Origin: Liriodendron chinense
Lineage: Eukaryota > Streptophyta > Magnoliopsida > Magnoliales > Magnoliaceae
Direction: 5' to 3'
DNA: 64,000 bases
Assembly: GCA_003013855.2 (NCBI GenBank)
Contig: PVNU02004155.1
Span: forward strand, 2,542,001-2,606,000
Every line of letters starts with the position of its first letter. Positions within the stretch are counted from its first letter, which is position 1. Below are positions 35,066-46,784 of the stretch, one piece after another. Position numbers and translations under genes: made by a program. The notes under the pieces were generated by a model. It was not told where the DNA came from and made no database searches. It worked only from the letters and a program-made list of their open reading frames with translations.

Positions 35066-37754
35066 TGTGACACCCCGGATGCCAGGGTCCGTGGTTGCCC
35101 TCGGCCCCCGATATCCCGGGCTCCACATTATGCGATGCATGAGTGCATTATAGTTAACTGCAGAATTGTAGATTTAACCAAGCATAAACAACTTAATCAT
35201 GGGCAAAGCATTTCCAAAAGAATGAGGAACATGTATATCATATATGGGTCAAAAAAAGTACATAGACTGTATCCCTCATATTGGGGCCCATTGGGTCCCC
35301 TAGAACAAGTTCAGAATATACTGCCCCAAAAAGCTGTACAACAATGCCGAACAGGCGCAAAACCCCAAAAGAATACTCCCGACGCCACAACCCTAATAGT
35401 CCTGTTCGCCTGTGTACTGAAGATACTCGTCGGCGTCCTCTTCGAGTTCTACGTAGTCGGTCGCCTCGACCGCCTCCTGTATACCTGGGTCACATGGGTC
35501 ATCTGGTTGGTGGTTTAAACCACCACCCCAGAAAGGGGAGTGAGTGGCCAACTCAGTGGTTTCATTTCCTTAGGTTACACATTCACCAATACAAACAATA
35601 TAGATAATAATTTCATTTTCCAATAACAGAATCAAAGAATAGCTCAGCATCACAAGCATGGTTATTAAGTGAGATGAGTGCATGTAATGCAGATGCATGC
35701 CCGATCGCCGATGCTTGTCACAGCCGCCAGTGGGTGGCACCACCACTCCACCCGCACAGACAATGTATGCCATGCTTAACTATACATGATTAGCCGAGTA
35801 GTTAATTAAGTCATTTTATCACACAGCCGATTGGCGAAGCCTCTGCACCCACGTTCTATCAATTTGGCCGACTGGGACCACCTGACTCCCTGCGGGGCGA
35901 ACGTAGGTCACAGCCAGTAGCCCCTCGATCCTATCTCGGGTCCACAGCCCCCGAGGTACCTGGTTTGGCCGCGACTCGTCAGACGCGCCCAACACAGACG
36001 GAATAGGGTACATCGCCCTATCCCATAGTCGAGTAGTAGGTGTGTCACCTCTACGGTGCTCAATGGACACTACGGGAAGGCATCACCCCAGCGTAGGCCG
36101 ACAGCACGGGAATAGGGCCCATACCACCATTCCCGGCTCATGAGTCTTGAGGGATCGGTACGCCGTATGCTTTCTAGTGGGCTTATCAAAGGTGCGCAGG
36201 TACATGGATTCTACATAAGTGACAGAAATACATTCAAACACTCGGTACATATATTGCCACCCGACCCGGTGGTGGGCCAGGGTCCTCGGCTAGGGGAAGT
36301 GAAGGGAAGACCGACCTTGAGCATATACCGCCCGCGTGGTCCTTGACCACAGTCGATCGCCCCGTCTTCCGCCATAGTCGACCACCCCGCTCCCGAGGCT
36401 GCTGACCTGGTGCGGCCGCCTCAACTACTGTACTTACCGGGTCGGAAGCTACTACCCGTCATCCCAAACACTTCCCGATTCCCCAGCTCATGCATAATCA
36501 AGTTACAAAACATATAATACTAAAATCTCAGCTATCACATATTAGTATAATTTCTAAGACATCTTAGCATAGAAGATTTGCATAATGAGAACATGTGTAG
36601 GATGATATGAGCATGCAAATGGCCCTAGCACACACCTAGCATCTAAATCCCTAGGCAACGAATTTCCCTAGCTACAATCCATCTTCCTAACTTGGAAATT
36701 GAAAGAATCAACTACCATTGTAGGCATTGGTTGCAAGGCAACACATAGGTAAATGATACACACCTTGGTTTGAAGGAGGATTAGCAAAATCCTGCAAGGG
36801 GGTGTTGGAAAATCAGGAAAAATGGGAAAAACCTAGGTAAGGAGCTAGAGAAGATGGGGATTTTATGATGGACTTACTGCTACAAACGTCCGTGAAGATC
36901 TCTAATCACGATAGAAGCCGGCTTGAGGATGTAGAGGCGGTTAGGTCCGGATAGGGTAGCATGCAAGGGCTTCACTTGAGAAGCCTTCTCTCACAACTCC
37001 TCCCTTTTCTCACCCACACACCCCTTTTCTCAGAAATTAGGTTAGAAATGAGAGAATGGGCTGAGAAAAATAGGTTATAAAGGTTGGGGAATTGGGACAT
37101 ATAGCCCCCAATCTTTTAAGTTGTATAAAAGTGGCATTCTGTGCCCTGATTTAATTATGTGGGGCCCACCTGACCCCTCTGGGCCAATCCAGTCCATTGG
37201 ATAGCCTTACCATGTTGAGATCCTTGTTTGGGTAAGATTTGGGACCGATCGGACATGGCGATTGCCGGATCTAAAGCGACATCAGTTCAACGGTCACTGG
37301 TTGTCGATCGGGGCTCATGTTTGGGGATCATATGCTGGTTTATGTTTGGAATCCATGGTTCACATTTCATGGCCATGCAAGGGTCCATAGGGCCCACACA
37401 AGAAAAGTGAATTGAGTAATGATTACTCACTAAAGGTATTGTGCAAGTATACTTGCACTCCCATGTGCAACTGCAAGACACTGCAATTTATGATTTCGGG
37501 TGCCGATTTCGACGTAACGTTCGCCTACGAGTGTCAAGCCCAGTACGTGGGTGGTCCTCAACAAGTTTTGGGCCTAACAGACTCAGGATGGGCGGCGGAA
37601 CGAGCTCCTACGCGCGTATCTAAGTTCCCGACACCACGAGACTATAGTTCTCTAAGTCATGTGTGGCCAATTTTTCATCTAGAGGGTGATACGTGTCTAG
37701 GGGGTTCGAGCATGGGTTTGAGTACTAAGGAAGGCGATTTTACGGGGCGTTACA
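35066..37754 (-). repeat. 3' LTR of the chromovirus (2689 bp)
   Basis: In element sense it starts TGTAACGCCCCGTAAAA at 37754 and ends GGGTGTCACA at 35066. The 166-codon plus-strand frame and the other small frames inside it have duplicates in the other LTR and are not genes. Related solo LTRs lie at 56633 and 60991. Confidence 0.96.
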
Positions 37755-40700
37755 ACCTCCCCCCCTAAGAAAAATAATTTCGTCCTCGAAATTTCGTACC
37801 TTCTTGGGTTCTTCGAAGAGGTAAGGATAGTTCTTTCGCATGCTGGTTTCAGTTTCCCACGTGGCTTCTTGTTCCGAATGGTGGGCCCAAAGTACTTTGA
37901 CCAATGGGATCGACTTGCTACGGAGAACGTGTTCCTTCCGATCTAGGATGCGGACAGGTTGAAGTATGTATGTAGCATCCTCTCGAAGTTCAACTCGTTC
38001 CCACTTTATAATGTGCGACGGGTCCGGCACATACTTCTTTAGCATTGAGATGTGGAACACATCATGTACCCCAGCTAGAGGAGTCGGTAGCGCGAGTCGG
38101 TATGCTACAACGCCAACACGGTTCAAAATCTGAAATGGTCCGATATATCGTGGAGTCAATTTGCCTTTCTGTCCAAATCGCAGGACTCCTTTCATCGGTG
38201 AAATTTTTAGGAACACATGAGCTCCCTCTTCAAATTCGAGGGGTCGACGTCGCTTATCTGCGTAGCTTTTCTGACGGCTCTGTGCAGTCTGGAGGCGTCT
38301 TCTGATGAGATCAACTTTCTGGGAGGTTTGTTGTACCAATTCTGGACCGAGAATTTTTCCTTCTCCAATCTCTGTCCAGCAGTGTGGAGCTCTACAGGGG
38401 CGCCCGTATAGAGCCTCATACGGGGCCATGCCAATACTTGCCTGATAGCTATTGTTATATGCGAATTCTGCATAAGGGAGGCACTCGTCCCAGCTATCTT
38501 TGAAGTCCAAAGCACATGCCCTGAGCATGTCTTCCAATATTTGGTTCACCCGCTCAGTCTGGCCATCAGTTTGAGGGTGGAAAGCTGTGCTGTAAGTCAG
38601 TTTCGCACCCATGGCTTGCTGGATTCGAGTCCAGAAGATTGACGTGAAACGGGTGTCACGGTCCGACACGATCACACGAGGCACCCCATGCAGCCTTACT
38701 ATTTCCTTAATGTATAGCTTCGCCAATTCTTCGGTATTGTGCGAGGAGCGCACGGGTAGGAAATGGGCAGATTTAGTCAATCTGTCCACTATGACCCATA
38801 TAGAATCATGTCCCTTTCTAGTCCTTGGCAATCCTGAAATAAAGTCCATCGAGATGAAGTCCCACTTCCATTCGGCTATGGGTAGAGGTTGGAGTAGCCT
38901 TGGTGGTCGTCGGTGTTCGGCCTTGACTTGTTGGCACGTGAGACACCGCGACACATAGTCTGCAATCTCCCGTTTCATGTTCCCCCACCAGTAGTTTCTT
39001 TTCATGTCTTGGTACATCTTAGTACTCCCTGGGTGTATTGCCAGTTTCGACTTATGGGCTAAGTTCAAGATTTCTTCCTTCAATTCTGAGACGTCTGGGA
39101 CACAAAGGCGGCCTTGGAATCGTAGGCCTCCATCACTCCCAATACGCCATTCTGACTTGTCTTCCTTGGCCGCTAGGTCCTTCTTTTTACGCAGTAATCC
39201 GTCTCGGTCCTGGGCCACGATGATTCTGCAATCTAGTTCTGGCTCCACACGAAGATGGAATACTTGTTCACATGGCCCTTCCACATTAAACATCAAACCA
39301 TAATCCTGCAACCATTCGACCATATTCCACTCTTCTACCATCAGAGTGGCTACACTTTCCAGCGTCCTCTTGCGACTCAACGCGTCTGCCACCAGGTTTG
39401 CCTTGCCTGGATGGTAGGATACATCAAAGTTGAAATCCTTAAGCGTTTCCATCCACCAACGCTGCCTCAAATTCAGATCACGCTGGGTGAATATATATTT
39501 TAGACTCTTATGGTCACAGAAGAGCTCAAATTCTTCCCCGTACAAGTAGTGTCTCCACAACTTCAGAGCAAAGATGATGGCAGCCAATTCCAAATCATGA
39601 GTGGGATAGTTCTCCTCGTGCTTTCGTAACTGACGAGACGCATATGCAATCACCCTGTCCTTTTGCATTAGGACGCATCCTAGACCAACCCGAGACGCAT
39701 CGGTGTAAACTGTGTACTTAACGCCTTGTTCGGGTAGAACCAGTACGGGAGCGGATGTTAACTTGTCCTTGAGCTCCTGGAAGGCAACTTCCGCTTTGTC
39801 ATTCCACTCGTATTTGACGTCTTTACAGGTCAGCTGGGTAAGTGGCCGTGCGATTTTTGAAAAATCCTTGATAAATTGACGATAATAACCGGCCAGTCCA
39901 AGAAAGCTCCTAACTTCCGTTGCGGATTTGGGCTGTTCCCAGTCCTGTACGGCTGCAACTTTAGCACAGTCTACGGCGATACCATCAGCTGAAACTACGT
40001 GACCTAGGAATTTTACTTCTTCCTTCCAGAAGGCACACTTATTATAGGCAGCATACAGTTTGTGTTCTCTAAGGGCGTTTAGGACTGCTCGCAGATGTTC
40101 CTCATGGTCTTCTCGGCTCTTAGAGTACACGAGGATATCGTCGATGAACACGATAACATATCGGTACAGGAATGGCCTAAAGACACGATTCATCAAGTCC
40201 ATGAACACTGCAGGAGCATTGGTGAGTCCAAAGGGCATTACTAGAAACTCATAGTGCCCAAAGCTGGTCTTAAAAGCCGTTTTTGACACATCCTCCTTTC
40301 TGACCCGTACTTGGTGGTACCCTGACTGCAGGTCAATCTTTGAGAAGTAACGGGCACCCTTTAGTTGATCAAATAGATCGTCGATTCTGGGCAACGGGTA
40401 TTTATTCTTTACTGTCACCTTATTCAGCTTCCGATAGTCTATGCATAAACGGAGGGTTCCGTCCTTTTTTCGAACAAAGAGGACCGGGGCTCCCCACGGT
40501 GACACGCTGGGTTGGATGAACCCGAGCTCCAACAAGTCATCTATCTGTCGTCTCAGCTCTTCCATTTCACACGGGGGCATGCGATAGGCTGGTAGGGCAA
40601 TTGGAGTTGTGCCAGGCACCAGGTCGATCGTAAATTCGACCTCTCGTTGGGGTGGGAGTCCTGGTACTCCGCGAAATAGATCGCTGAATTCCCGCACCAC

Positions 40701-40961
40701 CGGGGTTGAGCTCACGGACGGACAATCAAAATAGCCTGCATCGCGCAGGGCATAAATTTGAACACGATGCCTGTGGCTGAATTGAATAGGGATCGTGAAG
40801 CAATCTCCTCCTGGAAGTTGTACCGTCATGTTTCTCGCTCCACAGTCTATCTCGGCTTCTACGGTAGTTAGCCAGTCCATGCCGATGATGACGTCGTAAT
40901 AGCGAATGCTGGCGACGATTAGATTTAAGCATATTTCCTTCCCACCAATGACGACGTACAT
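37740..40961 (-). CDS. pol: Chromovirus Pol: reverse transcriptase, RNase H, integrase, chromodomain
   Basis: The frame has 1073 codons. Residues 1-31 ([10 protein letters not shown]...[10 protein letters not shown]) are the end of the aspartic protease, so the first Met is not a natural start. [17 protein letters not shown] near 126, catalytic [10 protein letters not shown] at 271-280. RNase [11 protein letters not shown] at 419-428, CDHKSL at 482. Integrase zinc finger: H643 to CLTC at 673-676. DDE core: D706, D767, E803, with 35 residues between the last two. GPY/F-like region: [13 protein letters not shown] near 938. Chromodomain: about 1000-1050, with [18 protein letters not shown], as in Tekay elements. 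Catalytic residues all appear present. The last four codons and the stop (TAA at 37740-37742) lie inside the 3' LTR. Confidence 0.95.
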   Translation of the reverse strand: MYVVIGGKEICLNLIVASIRYYDVIIGMDWLTTVEAEIDCGARNMTVQLPGGDCFTIPIQFSHRHRVQIYALRDAGYFDCPSVSSTPVVREFSDLFRGVPGLPPQREVEFTIDLVPGTTPIALPAYRMPPCEMEELRRQIDDLLELGFIQPSVSPWGAPVLFVRKKDGTLRLCIDYRKLNKVTVKNKYPLPRIDDLFDQLKGARYFSKIDLQSGYHQVRVRKEDVSKTAFKTSFGHYEFLVMPFGLTNAPAVFMDLMNRVFRPFLYRYVIVFIDDILVYSKSREDHEEHLRAVLNALREHKLYAAYNKCAFWKEEVKFLGHVVSADGIAVDCAKVAAVQDWEQPKSATEVRSFLGLAGYYRQFIKDFSKIARPLTQLTCKDVKYEWNDKAEVAFQELKDKLTSAPVLVLPEQGVKYTVYTDASRVGLGCVLMQKDRVIAYASRQLRKHEENYPTHDLELAAIIFALKLWRHYLYGEEFELFCDHKSLKYIFTQRDLNLRQRWWMETLKDFNFDVSYHPGKANLVADALSRKRTLESVATLMVEEWNMVEWLQDYGLMFNVEGPCEQVFHLRVEPELDCRIIVAQDRDGLLRKKKDLAAKEDKSEWRIGSDGGLRFQGRLCVPDVSELKEEILNLAHKSKLAIHPGSTKMYQDMKRNYWWGNMKREIADYVSRCLTCQQVKAEHRRPPRLLQPLPIAEWKWDFISMDFISGLPRTRKGHDSIWVIVDRLTKSAHFLPVRSSHNTEELAKLYIKEIVRLHGVPRVIVSDRDTRFTSIFWTRIQQAMGAKLTYSTAFHPQTDGQTERVNQILEDMLRACALDFKDSWDECLPYAEFAYNNSYQASIGMAPYEALYGRPCRAPHCWTEIGEGKILGPELVQQTSQKVDLIRRRLQTAQSRQKSYADKRRRPLEFEEGAHVFLKISPMKGVLRFGQKGKLTPRYIGPFQILNRVGVVAYRLALPTPLAGVHDVFHISMLKKYVPDPSHIIKWERVELREDATYILQPVRILDRKEHVLRSKSIPLVKVLWAHHSEQEATWETETSMRKNYPYLFEEPKKVRNFEDEIIFLRGGGCNAP
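37756..37766 (-). other. Polypurine tract
   Basis: In element sense AGGGGGGGAGG lies one base before the 3' LTR. It primes plus-strand DNA synthesis in this element class, and here also encodes part of the Pol tail (RGGGC). Confidence 0.85.
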
Positions 40962-42481
40962 TGGGGACAGGTTTTCGTGGAGTCGGAGAAGGACCCTACG
41001 GCAGTCATCACCGAGATTTTCGGTATATTTGTAGTCTTCAGTCCTAGTCGCTTCACTAGGGAATATGATATGAAGGAGTTAGTAGCTCCAGTATCAACCA
41101 GTATATACACGGGAGTATCATGTATGTGGGCGGTACCTTCAAAAGCTCGAGGAACTGGACCCGAGGTGTCCGGCTCGTCGGCAATCATCGCGTGGACTCT
41201 TGCTTGTTGAACCCGGTTAGCCCCAGATGCAACGGAGGCCGGGTGTGACCGACCTTGGGGAACCGAAGCTCGCCCAGTTTGCAATTGTGGCTTTGGATGT
41301 GCAGAAGGTGCCACGTTGGTGCCCGTTGGAGAACGGCCTGCTGATGTGGAGGGTTTGATGTTGTGGTCCTTCATCTTGGCAAAGCAATATCCCTCAGTGT
41401 GCCCTGTCTTAAGGCAGTAAGTACATGTTCTGGTGGAACCTGAGGTGGGTGGCGGCATCAGGGCGCGCAATGGAGTTGGTTCTGTGCGAACCCTCTTGCT
41501 TGGGGTTGTGAAGGTAGAGGTTTCCGGCCTCACTCGCGCACCGATTTGCAGGCGAGCGCGTGAGAGTCGGATAGCGTCCTGTTCTGACTCCAGCGCCTTA
41601 GCAAAGGCAGCCGCATAAGTAGTAATCTTGGCGCAGCACATCTTTGTGCGTATCCCAGGCCGCAGTCCCTCCAAAAAGTGGCGTAATTTCGCCCCCTCAT
41701 CTGTGGCCGTGGTCGGCGCGTACCTCAATAATTCCGAGAACCGGGTCTCGTACTCCCCGACACTCATATTGCCTTGCTGTAGTTTGTTGTATAGGGCCTC
41801 TTGGGCATGTCGGTACGTGATCGGGAAGTACTTCTCGTAGAACCGATCCTTAAAGTCTTGCCAGGTCCACACGTGGTTTCTCGGGACCGTGCGCTTAACG
41901 CTCCTCCACCACAAATTCGCATCTTTTTCAAGCGAGTAAGCAACAAGAGCCACTTGCTCGGCCTCGGAGCATTGGAAAGGCTCAAGCATCTCTTCCATGC
42001 GATCAAGCCAATGCTCGGCATCTGCCGGGTTGTGGGTTCCGGCGAAGGTCGGGGGGCGCATCTTTTGGAAGCGCTCGAAGATGCCCTCCCGGTGAATTTG
42101 AATCGGTCGAGCTGGCGAAGGAGGGGGAGGTAGTGTCGCTCGAGCCTCATCGGAGCTCGCAACCGGCGCGGACGCAACCCCTCCCGCACTCTGGGCAATC
42201 ACCCCCATAAGTGCGGTAAGAGTTTGTTGTTGTTGTTGCAGCGCACTCAACAGTTGCTGCATTACATCTTGATTTTGTAAGGCCTGCGGCAAGGGGGGAG
42301 GTGGCGGCAGTGATGGCCCTTGGTGAGAGCCTAGCGGATATTCCCCCGTCACCTCAGGGCGCTCACCGCTAGAACTGGGGTCATTGTTTCCCCCTTGCGG
42401 GGTGTTAGCATCTTCGGGTCCCCCACCCCGATTCGTTCGAGTATACACTCGATCGAAGTGATGTGACATTGAGCTGCACAT
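40925..42481 (-). CDS. gag: Chromovirus Gag with N-terminal part of the protease
   Basis: The frame has 518 codons from an ATG at 42481. Residues 20-130 are a Pro/Gln-rich linker. A retrotransposon Gag core spans about 145-300 ([46 protein letters not shown]). A CCHC zinc knuckle, [14 protein letters not shown], is at 353-366. The aspartic protease active site [11 protein letters not shown] starts near 462. The frame leaves the protease fold after about residue 505 and stops at 40925-40927, while the rest of the protease continues in the -1 frame in the Pol reading frame. No canonical X-XXY-YYZ slippery heptamer is seen near the junction (about 40960-40985), so a one-base indel is more likely than programmed frameshifting. 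Tekay elements normally have one long gag-pol frame. Confidence 0.93.
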   Translation of the reverse strand: MCSSMSHHFDRVYTRTNRGGGPEDANTPQGGNNDPSSSGERPEVTGEYPLGSHQGPSLPPPPPLPQALQNQDVMQQLLSALQQQQQTLTALMGVIAQSAGGVASAPVASSDEARATLPPPPSPARPIQIHREGIFERFQKMRPPTFAGTHNPADAEHWLDRMEEMLEPFQCSEAEQVALVAYSLEKDANLWWRSVKRTVPRNHVWTWQDFKDRFYEKYFPITYRHAQEALYNKLQQGNMSVGEYETRFSELLRYAPTTATDEGAKLRHFLEGLRPGIRTKMCCAKITTYAAAFAKALESEQDAIRLSRARLQIGARVRPETSTFTTPSKRVRTEPTPLRALMPPPTSGSTRTCTYCLKTGHTEGYCFAKMKDHNIKPSTSAGRSPTGTNVAPSAHPKPQLQTGRASVPQGRSHPASVASGANRVQQARVHAMIADEPDTSGPVPRAFEGTAHIHDTPVYILVDTGATNSFISYSLVKRLGLKTTNIPKISVMTAVGSFSDSTKTCPQCTSSLVGRKYA

Positions 42482-42888
42482 GCCAATGGACGTCCGTTAG
42501 TATCCTAGCGGAGGCCCATATAATAATAAACGGTGATGAATTTCTATTACCATGTGCGTGCACATACAAACATGCACAAACAAGCGTACATGATTTATCA
42601 TATAGACATATACATACAAGCGTAACACAGTTTAGAAAGAAAGACATAATTATCATACTTTACACGATTCAAGACAGACATAGCATTCATAATTAGAATT
42701 TTCATTTCATTCACAAGTACTGCCTACAAGTCAGCCACTACACCCACAACTATCCCCATACTTGGCCACATCGTGGCCCAAAATCGGTCCTAATACTTAG
42801 CCTACTTGGGGAAGTAACACTCTTCACCCAAGGCCCTAACACATACATTAATTTACTAAAGACGAAAAGGAAAAAGAAAGATCTAAGC

Positions 42889-43773
42889 CTATGGAGGGGG
42901 TGCGCCCTCCTTGTTCTTCTCGAGGCAACATAGGATCCGTTTGAGAAGACTGTGCATCTTCTTGCCCCGATTGTCGATTTGCTCGACATTCCGTTTGAGA
43001 TCAATAATCTCGGCCCGAAGATCCATGGGCGGTTGGTCGTCCCCGCCTTCGGTCCTCGGCTCAACGTCTTCACCTTCGTCCTCGTCTTCTTCTTCTAATA
43101 TCTCCGGATCAGGTTCGTCCGGTGAATCTTTTATCACCTGCATCCGTTGGAGGGTATTGATACCGATCGGCTTGACCGGTTTAAGATCCCCCCTTGGTCC
43201 CACGATTCGGCATCGTTGGGCCAAACGGCAAATGAGGCGAGCAAACGGAAGGGCCGGTGGTTTGGCACGAAGTGTGGAAGCAGCCTTTACAATGTTCCTG
43301 AGTATGAGGGTCGGAATGCACACGTCCTCGCCCCGCGTCACTTGGTAGAGAACTTCTATCATCAAATATGACAGCTCTGTGGTGTTCCCCTTCCGCGGGT
43401 ACACATTTGCGGCGAAAATTTGATGGAGGACCCGATTCTCCGTCCGCATGTCACTAGCCAGCAGGCCCGCGTTGGGCCTCCAGCTAGCCATCTTTCCACA
43501 CAAGGTACGGATCCGATCGTACCTGTCCTGGTGTGGCTTGCTATCGTCTTCGTCGATATATACGGTCCCCAACGGGATTCCCAACTCCTCCGCGATCACT
43601 TCGGCGTCAATGCGATATACCTGACCGCCGCCCTCTATGTCAAAGCCCAAGGGGTCAAAGCTAGGGTTTGTGATCTTGGAATAGAAGAGGTGCGTTAATC
43701 CCTCGCTGGCTGGGTCGTCGATCTTGAAGACCGGGCCCCATCCTATCTTAGGCCACTTATTAGCGTCTAAGCT
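42889..43773 (-). CDS. Accessory sense-strand frame between primer site and gag
   Basis: An open frame of 295 codons runs from just after a TAA at 43774-43776 to TAG at 42889. It has no ATG before residue MASWRP; the nearest alternative start is a TTG at 43650 (253 codons). It begins near WGPVFKIDDP, then GLTHLFYSKI, a helical block (VLHQIFAANVYPRKGN, LIL-RNIVKAAST), LPFARLICRLAQR, an acidic run (EILEEEDEDEGED) and a Leu-heptad-like tail (LRAEIIDLKRNVEQIDNRG). The order 'FYxxI..., I-P-LGxP, NxxPRxG, LIxR, LPFxxxIxRL' resembles the 'putative plant transposon protein' domain found in plant retroelements. Such a frame is not a standard part of Tekay elements. It may be a captured piece, a spliced product or a remnant. 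Confidence 0.65.
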   Translation of the reverse strand, partial: SLDANKWPKIGWGPVFKIDDPASEGLTHLFYSKITNPSFDPLGFDIEGGGQVYRIDAEVIAEELGIPLGTVYIDEDDSKPHQDRYDRIRTLCGKMASWRPNAGLLASDMRTENRVLHQIFAANVYPRKGNTTELSYLMIEVLYQVTRGEDVCIPTLILRNIVKAASTLRAKPPALPFARLICRLAQRCRIVGPRGDLKPVKPIGINTLQRMQVIKDSPDEPDPEILEEEDEDEGEDVEPRTEGGDDQPPMDLRAEIIDLKRNVEQIDNRGKKMHSLLKRILCCLEKNKEGAPPP

Positions 43774-43940
43774 TTACCCATCACACACGTACCCTTCTAA
43801 TTCAAGGGGTTTATGATTAAACCAAACCTACAAAGATTGAGTGGATCAATCTTGTCCTAGACTTAAACTTTACTCGTCCCCACTCCCATCTCCTTTCTTT
43901 TGGTAAGTCCATACCCATAGTCCCGTTGTTTCTAATGCCT

Positions 43941-43954
43941 TGGCTCTGATACCA
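43941..43954 (-). other. Primer-binding site for initiator methionine tRNA
   Basis: In element sense TGGTATCAGAGCCA, four bases inside the 5' LTR boundary (43959). It is complementary to the 3' end of plant initiator tRNA-Met. Confidence 0.9.
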
Positions 43955-43958
43955 ACTT

Positions 43959-46647
43959 TGTGACACCCCGGATGCCAGGGTCCGTGGTTGCCCTCGGCCC
44001 CCGATATCCCGGGCTCCACATTATGCGATGCATGAGTGCATTATAGTTAACTGCAGAATTGTAGATTTAACCAAGCATAAACAACTTAATCATGGGCAAA
44101 GCATTTCCAAAAGAATGAGGAACATGTATATCATATATGGGTCAAAAAAAGTACATAGACTGTATCCCTCATATTGGGGCCCATTGGGTCCCCTAGAACA
44201 AGTTCAGAATATACTGCCCCAAAAAGCTGTACAACAATGCCGAACAGGCGCAAAACCCCAAAAGAATACTCCCGACGCCACAACCCTAATAGTCCTGTTC
44301 GCCTGTGTACTGAAGATACTCGTCGGCGTCCTCTTCGAGTTCTACGTAGTCGGTCGCCTCGACCGCCTCCTGTATACCTGGGTCACATGGGTCATCTGGT
44401 TGGTGGTTTAAACCACCACCCCAGAAAGGGGAGTGAGTGGCCAACTCAGTGGTTTCATTTCCTTAGGTTACACATTCACCAATACAAACAATATAGATAA
44501 TAATTTCATTTTCCAATAACAGAATCAAAGAATAGCTCAGCATCACAAGCATGGTTATTAAGTGAGATGAGTGCATGTAATGCAGATGCATGCCCGATCG
44601 CCGATGCTTGTCACAGCCGCCAGTGGGTGGCACCACCACTCCACCCGCACAGACAATGTATGCCATGCTTAACTATACATGATTAGCCGAGTAGTTAATT
44701 AAGTCATTTTATCACACAGCCGATTGGCGAAGCCTCTGCACCCACGTTCTATCAATTTGGCCGACTGGGACCACCTGACTCCCTGCGGGGCGAACGTAGG
44801 TCACAGCCAGTAGCCCCTCGATCCTATCTCGGGTCCACAGCCCCCGAGGTACCTGGTTTGGCCGCGACTCGTCAGACGCGCCCAACACAGACGGAATAGG
44901 GTACATCGCCCTATCCCATAGTCGAGTAGTAGGTGTGTCACCTCTACGGTGCTCAATGGACACTACGGGAAGGCATCACCCCAGCGTAGGCCGACAGCAC
45001 GGGAATAGGGCCCATACCACCATTCCCGGCTCATGAGTCTTGAGGGATCGATACGCCGTATGCTTTCTAGTGGGCTTATCAAAGGTGCGCAGGTACATGG
45101 ATTCTACATAAGTGACAGAAATACATTCAAACACTCGGTACATATATTGCCACCCGACCCGGTGGTGGGCCAGGGTCCTCGGCTAGGGGAAGTGAAGGGA
45201 AGACCGACCTTGAGCATATACCGCCCGCGTGGTCCTTGACCACAGTCGATCGCCCCGTCTTCCGCCATAGTCGACCACCCCGCTCCCGAGGCTGCTGACC
45301 TGGTGCGGCCGCCTCAACTACTGTACTTACCGGGTCGGAAGCTACTACCCGTCATCCCAAACACTTCCCGATTCCCCAGCTCATGCATAATCAAGTTACA
45401 AAACATATAATACTAAAATCTCAGCTATCACATATTAGTATAATTTCTAAGACATCTTAGCATAGAAGATTTGCATAATGAGAACATGTGTAGGATGATA
45501 TGAGCATGCAAATGGCCCTAGCACACACCTAGCATCTAAATCCCTAGGCAACGAATTTCCCTAGCTACAATCCATCTTCCTAACTTGGAAATTGAAAGAA
45601 TCAACTACCATTGTAGGCATTGGTTGCAAGGCAACACATAGGTAAATGATACACACCTTGGTTTGAAGGAGGATTAGCAAAATCCTGCAAGGGGGTGTTG
45701 GAAAATCAGGAAAAATGGGAAAAACCTAGGTAAGGAGCTAGAGAAGATGGGGATTTTATGATGGACTTACTGCTACAAACGTCCGTGAAGATCTCTAATC
45801 ACGATAGAAGCCGGCTTGAGGATGTAGAGGCGGTTAGGTCCGGATAGGGTAGCATGCAAGGGCTTCACTTGAGAAGCCTTCTCTCACAACTCCTCCCTTT
45901 TCTCACCCACACACCCCTTTTCTCAGAAATTAGGTTAGAAATGAGAGAATGGGCTGAGAAAAATAGGTTATAAAGGTTGGGGAATTGGGACATATAGCCC
46001 CCAATCTTTTAAGTTGTATAAAAGTGGCATTCTGTGCCCTGATTTAATTATGTGGGGCCCACCTGACCCCTCTGGGCCAATCCAGTCCATTGGATAGCCT
46101 TACCATGTTGAGATCCTTGTTTGGGTAAGATTTGGGACCGATCGGACATGGCGATTGCCGGATCTAAAGCGACATCAGTTCAACGGTCACTGGTTGTCGA
46201 TCGGGGCTCATGTTTGGGGATCATATGCTGGTTTATGTTTGGAATCCATGGTTCACATTTCATGGCCATGCAAGGGTCCATAGGGCCCACACAAGAAAAG
46301 TGAATTGAGTAATGATTACTCACTAAAGGTATTGTGCAAGTATACTTGCACTCCCATGTGCAACTGCAAGACACTGCAATTTATGATTTCGGGTGCCGAT
46401 TTCGACGTAACGTTCGCCTACGAGTGTCAAGCCCAGTACGTGGGTGGTCCTCAACAAGTTTTGGGCCTAACAAACTCAGGACGGGCGGCGGAACGAGCTC
46501 CTACGCGCGTATCTAAGTTCCCGACACCACGAGACTATAGTTCTCTAAGTCATGTGTGGCCAATTTTTCATCTAGAGGGTGATACGTGTCTAGGGGGTTC
46601 GAGCATGGGTTTGAGTACTAAGGAAGGCGATTTTACGGGGCGTTACA
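43959..46647 (-). repeat. 5' LTR of the chromovirus (2689 bp)
   Basis: It has the same length as the 3' LTR and is nearly identical to it. It should hold the promoter: in element sense a TTTATAACC-type AT-rich block lies near 45970, followed by a purine-rich stretch. Plus-strand frames at 44028-44411 and 46305-46670 duplicate those of the other LTR and are not genes. Confidence 0.95.
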
Positions 46648-46784
46648 ATTCATTAGATGCAACCCACTAGGATGAAAGGACACCGAAAATCAGGCCCATT
46701 CCAAGACTCAAGTGGGCTGCATCACATGATTTGGAGTTTTACATTGTTCCCTCTAGATTTGGCCCACCTGAGTTTTGTATCAAC

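Larger units (their letters stand above)
35066..46647 (-). mobile_element. Full-length Tekay/Del-like chromovirus (Ty3/Gypsy LTR retrotransposon)
   Basis: The element is 11,582 bp, read on the minus strand. Two LTRs of exactly 2689 bp (35066-37754 and 43959-46647) each run TG...CA in element sense. The 5-bp target duplication attca is perfect (35061-35065 and 46648-46652). In element order: 5' LTR, initiator-Met tRNA primer site, an accessory frame, gag-protease, RT/RNase H/integrase/chromodomain, polypurine tract, 3' LTR. The LTRs differ at three places that I saw (36151 region g/a; about 37580 g/a; about 37589 t/c), so insertion is recent. A gag/pol frame shift suggests this copy may not be fully functional. 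The RT, integrase and chromodomain sequences are those of plant Tekay (Del) chromoviruses. Confidence 0.96.

Noticed and set aside
35018..35518. 166-codon plus-strand frame, duplicated at 44028-44411
   Set aside because: It lies in the LTRs, antisense to the element, has no family motifs and exists twice only because the LTR does.
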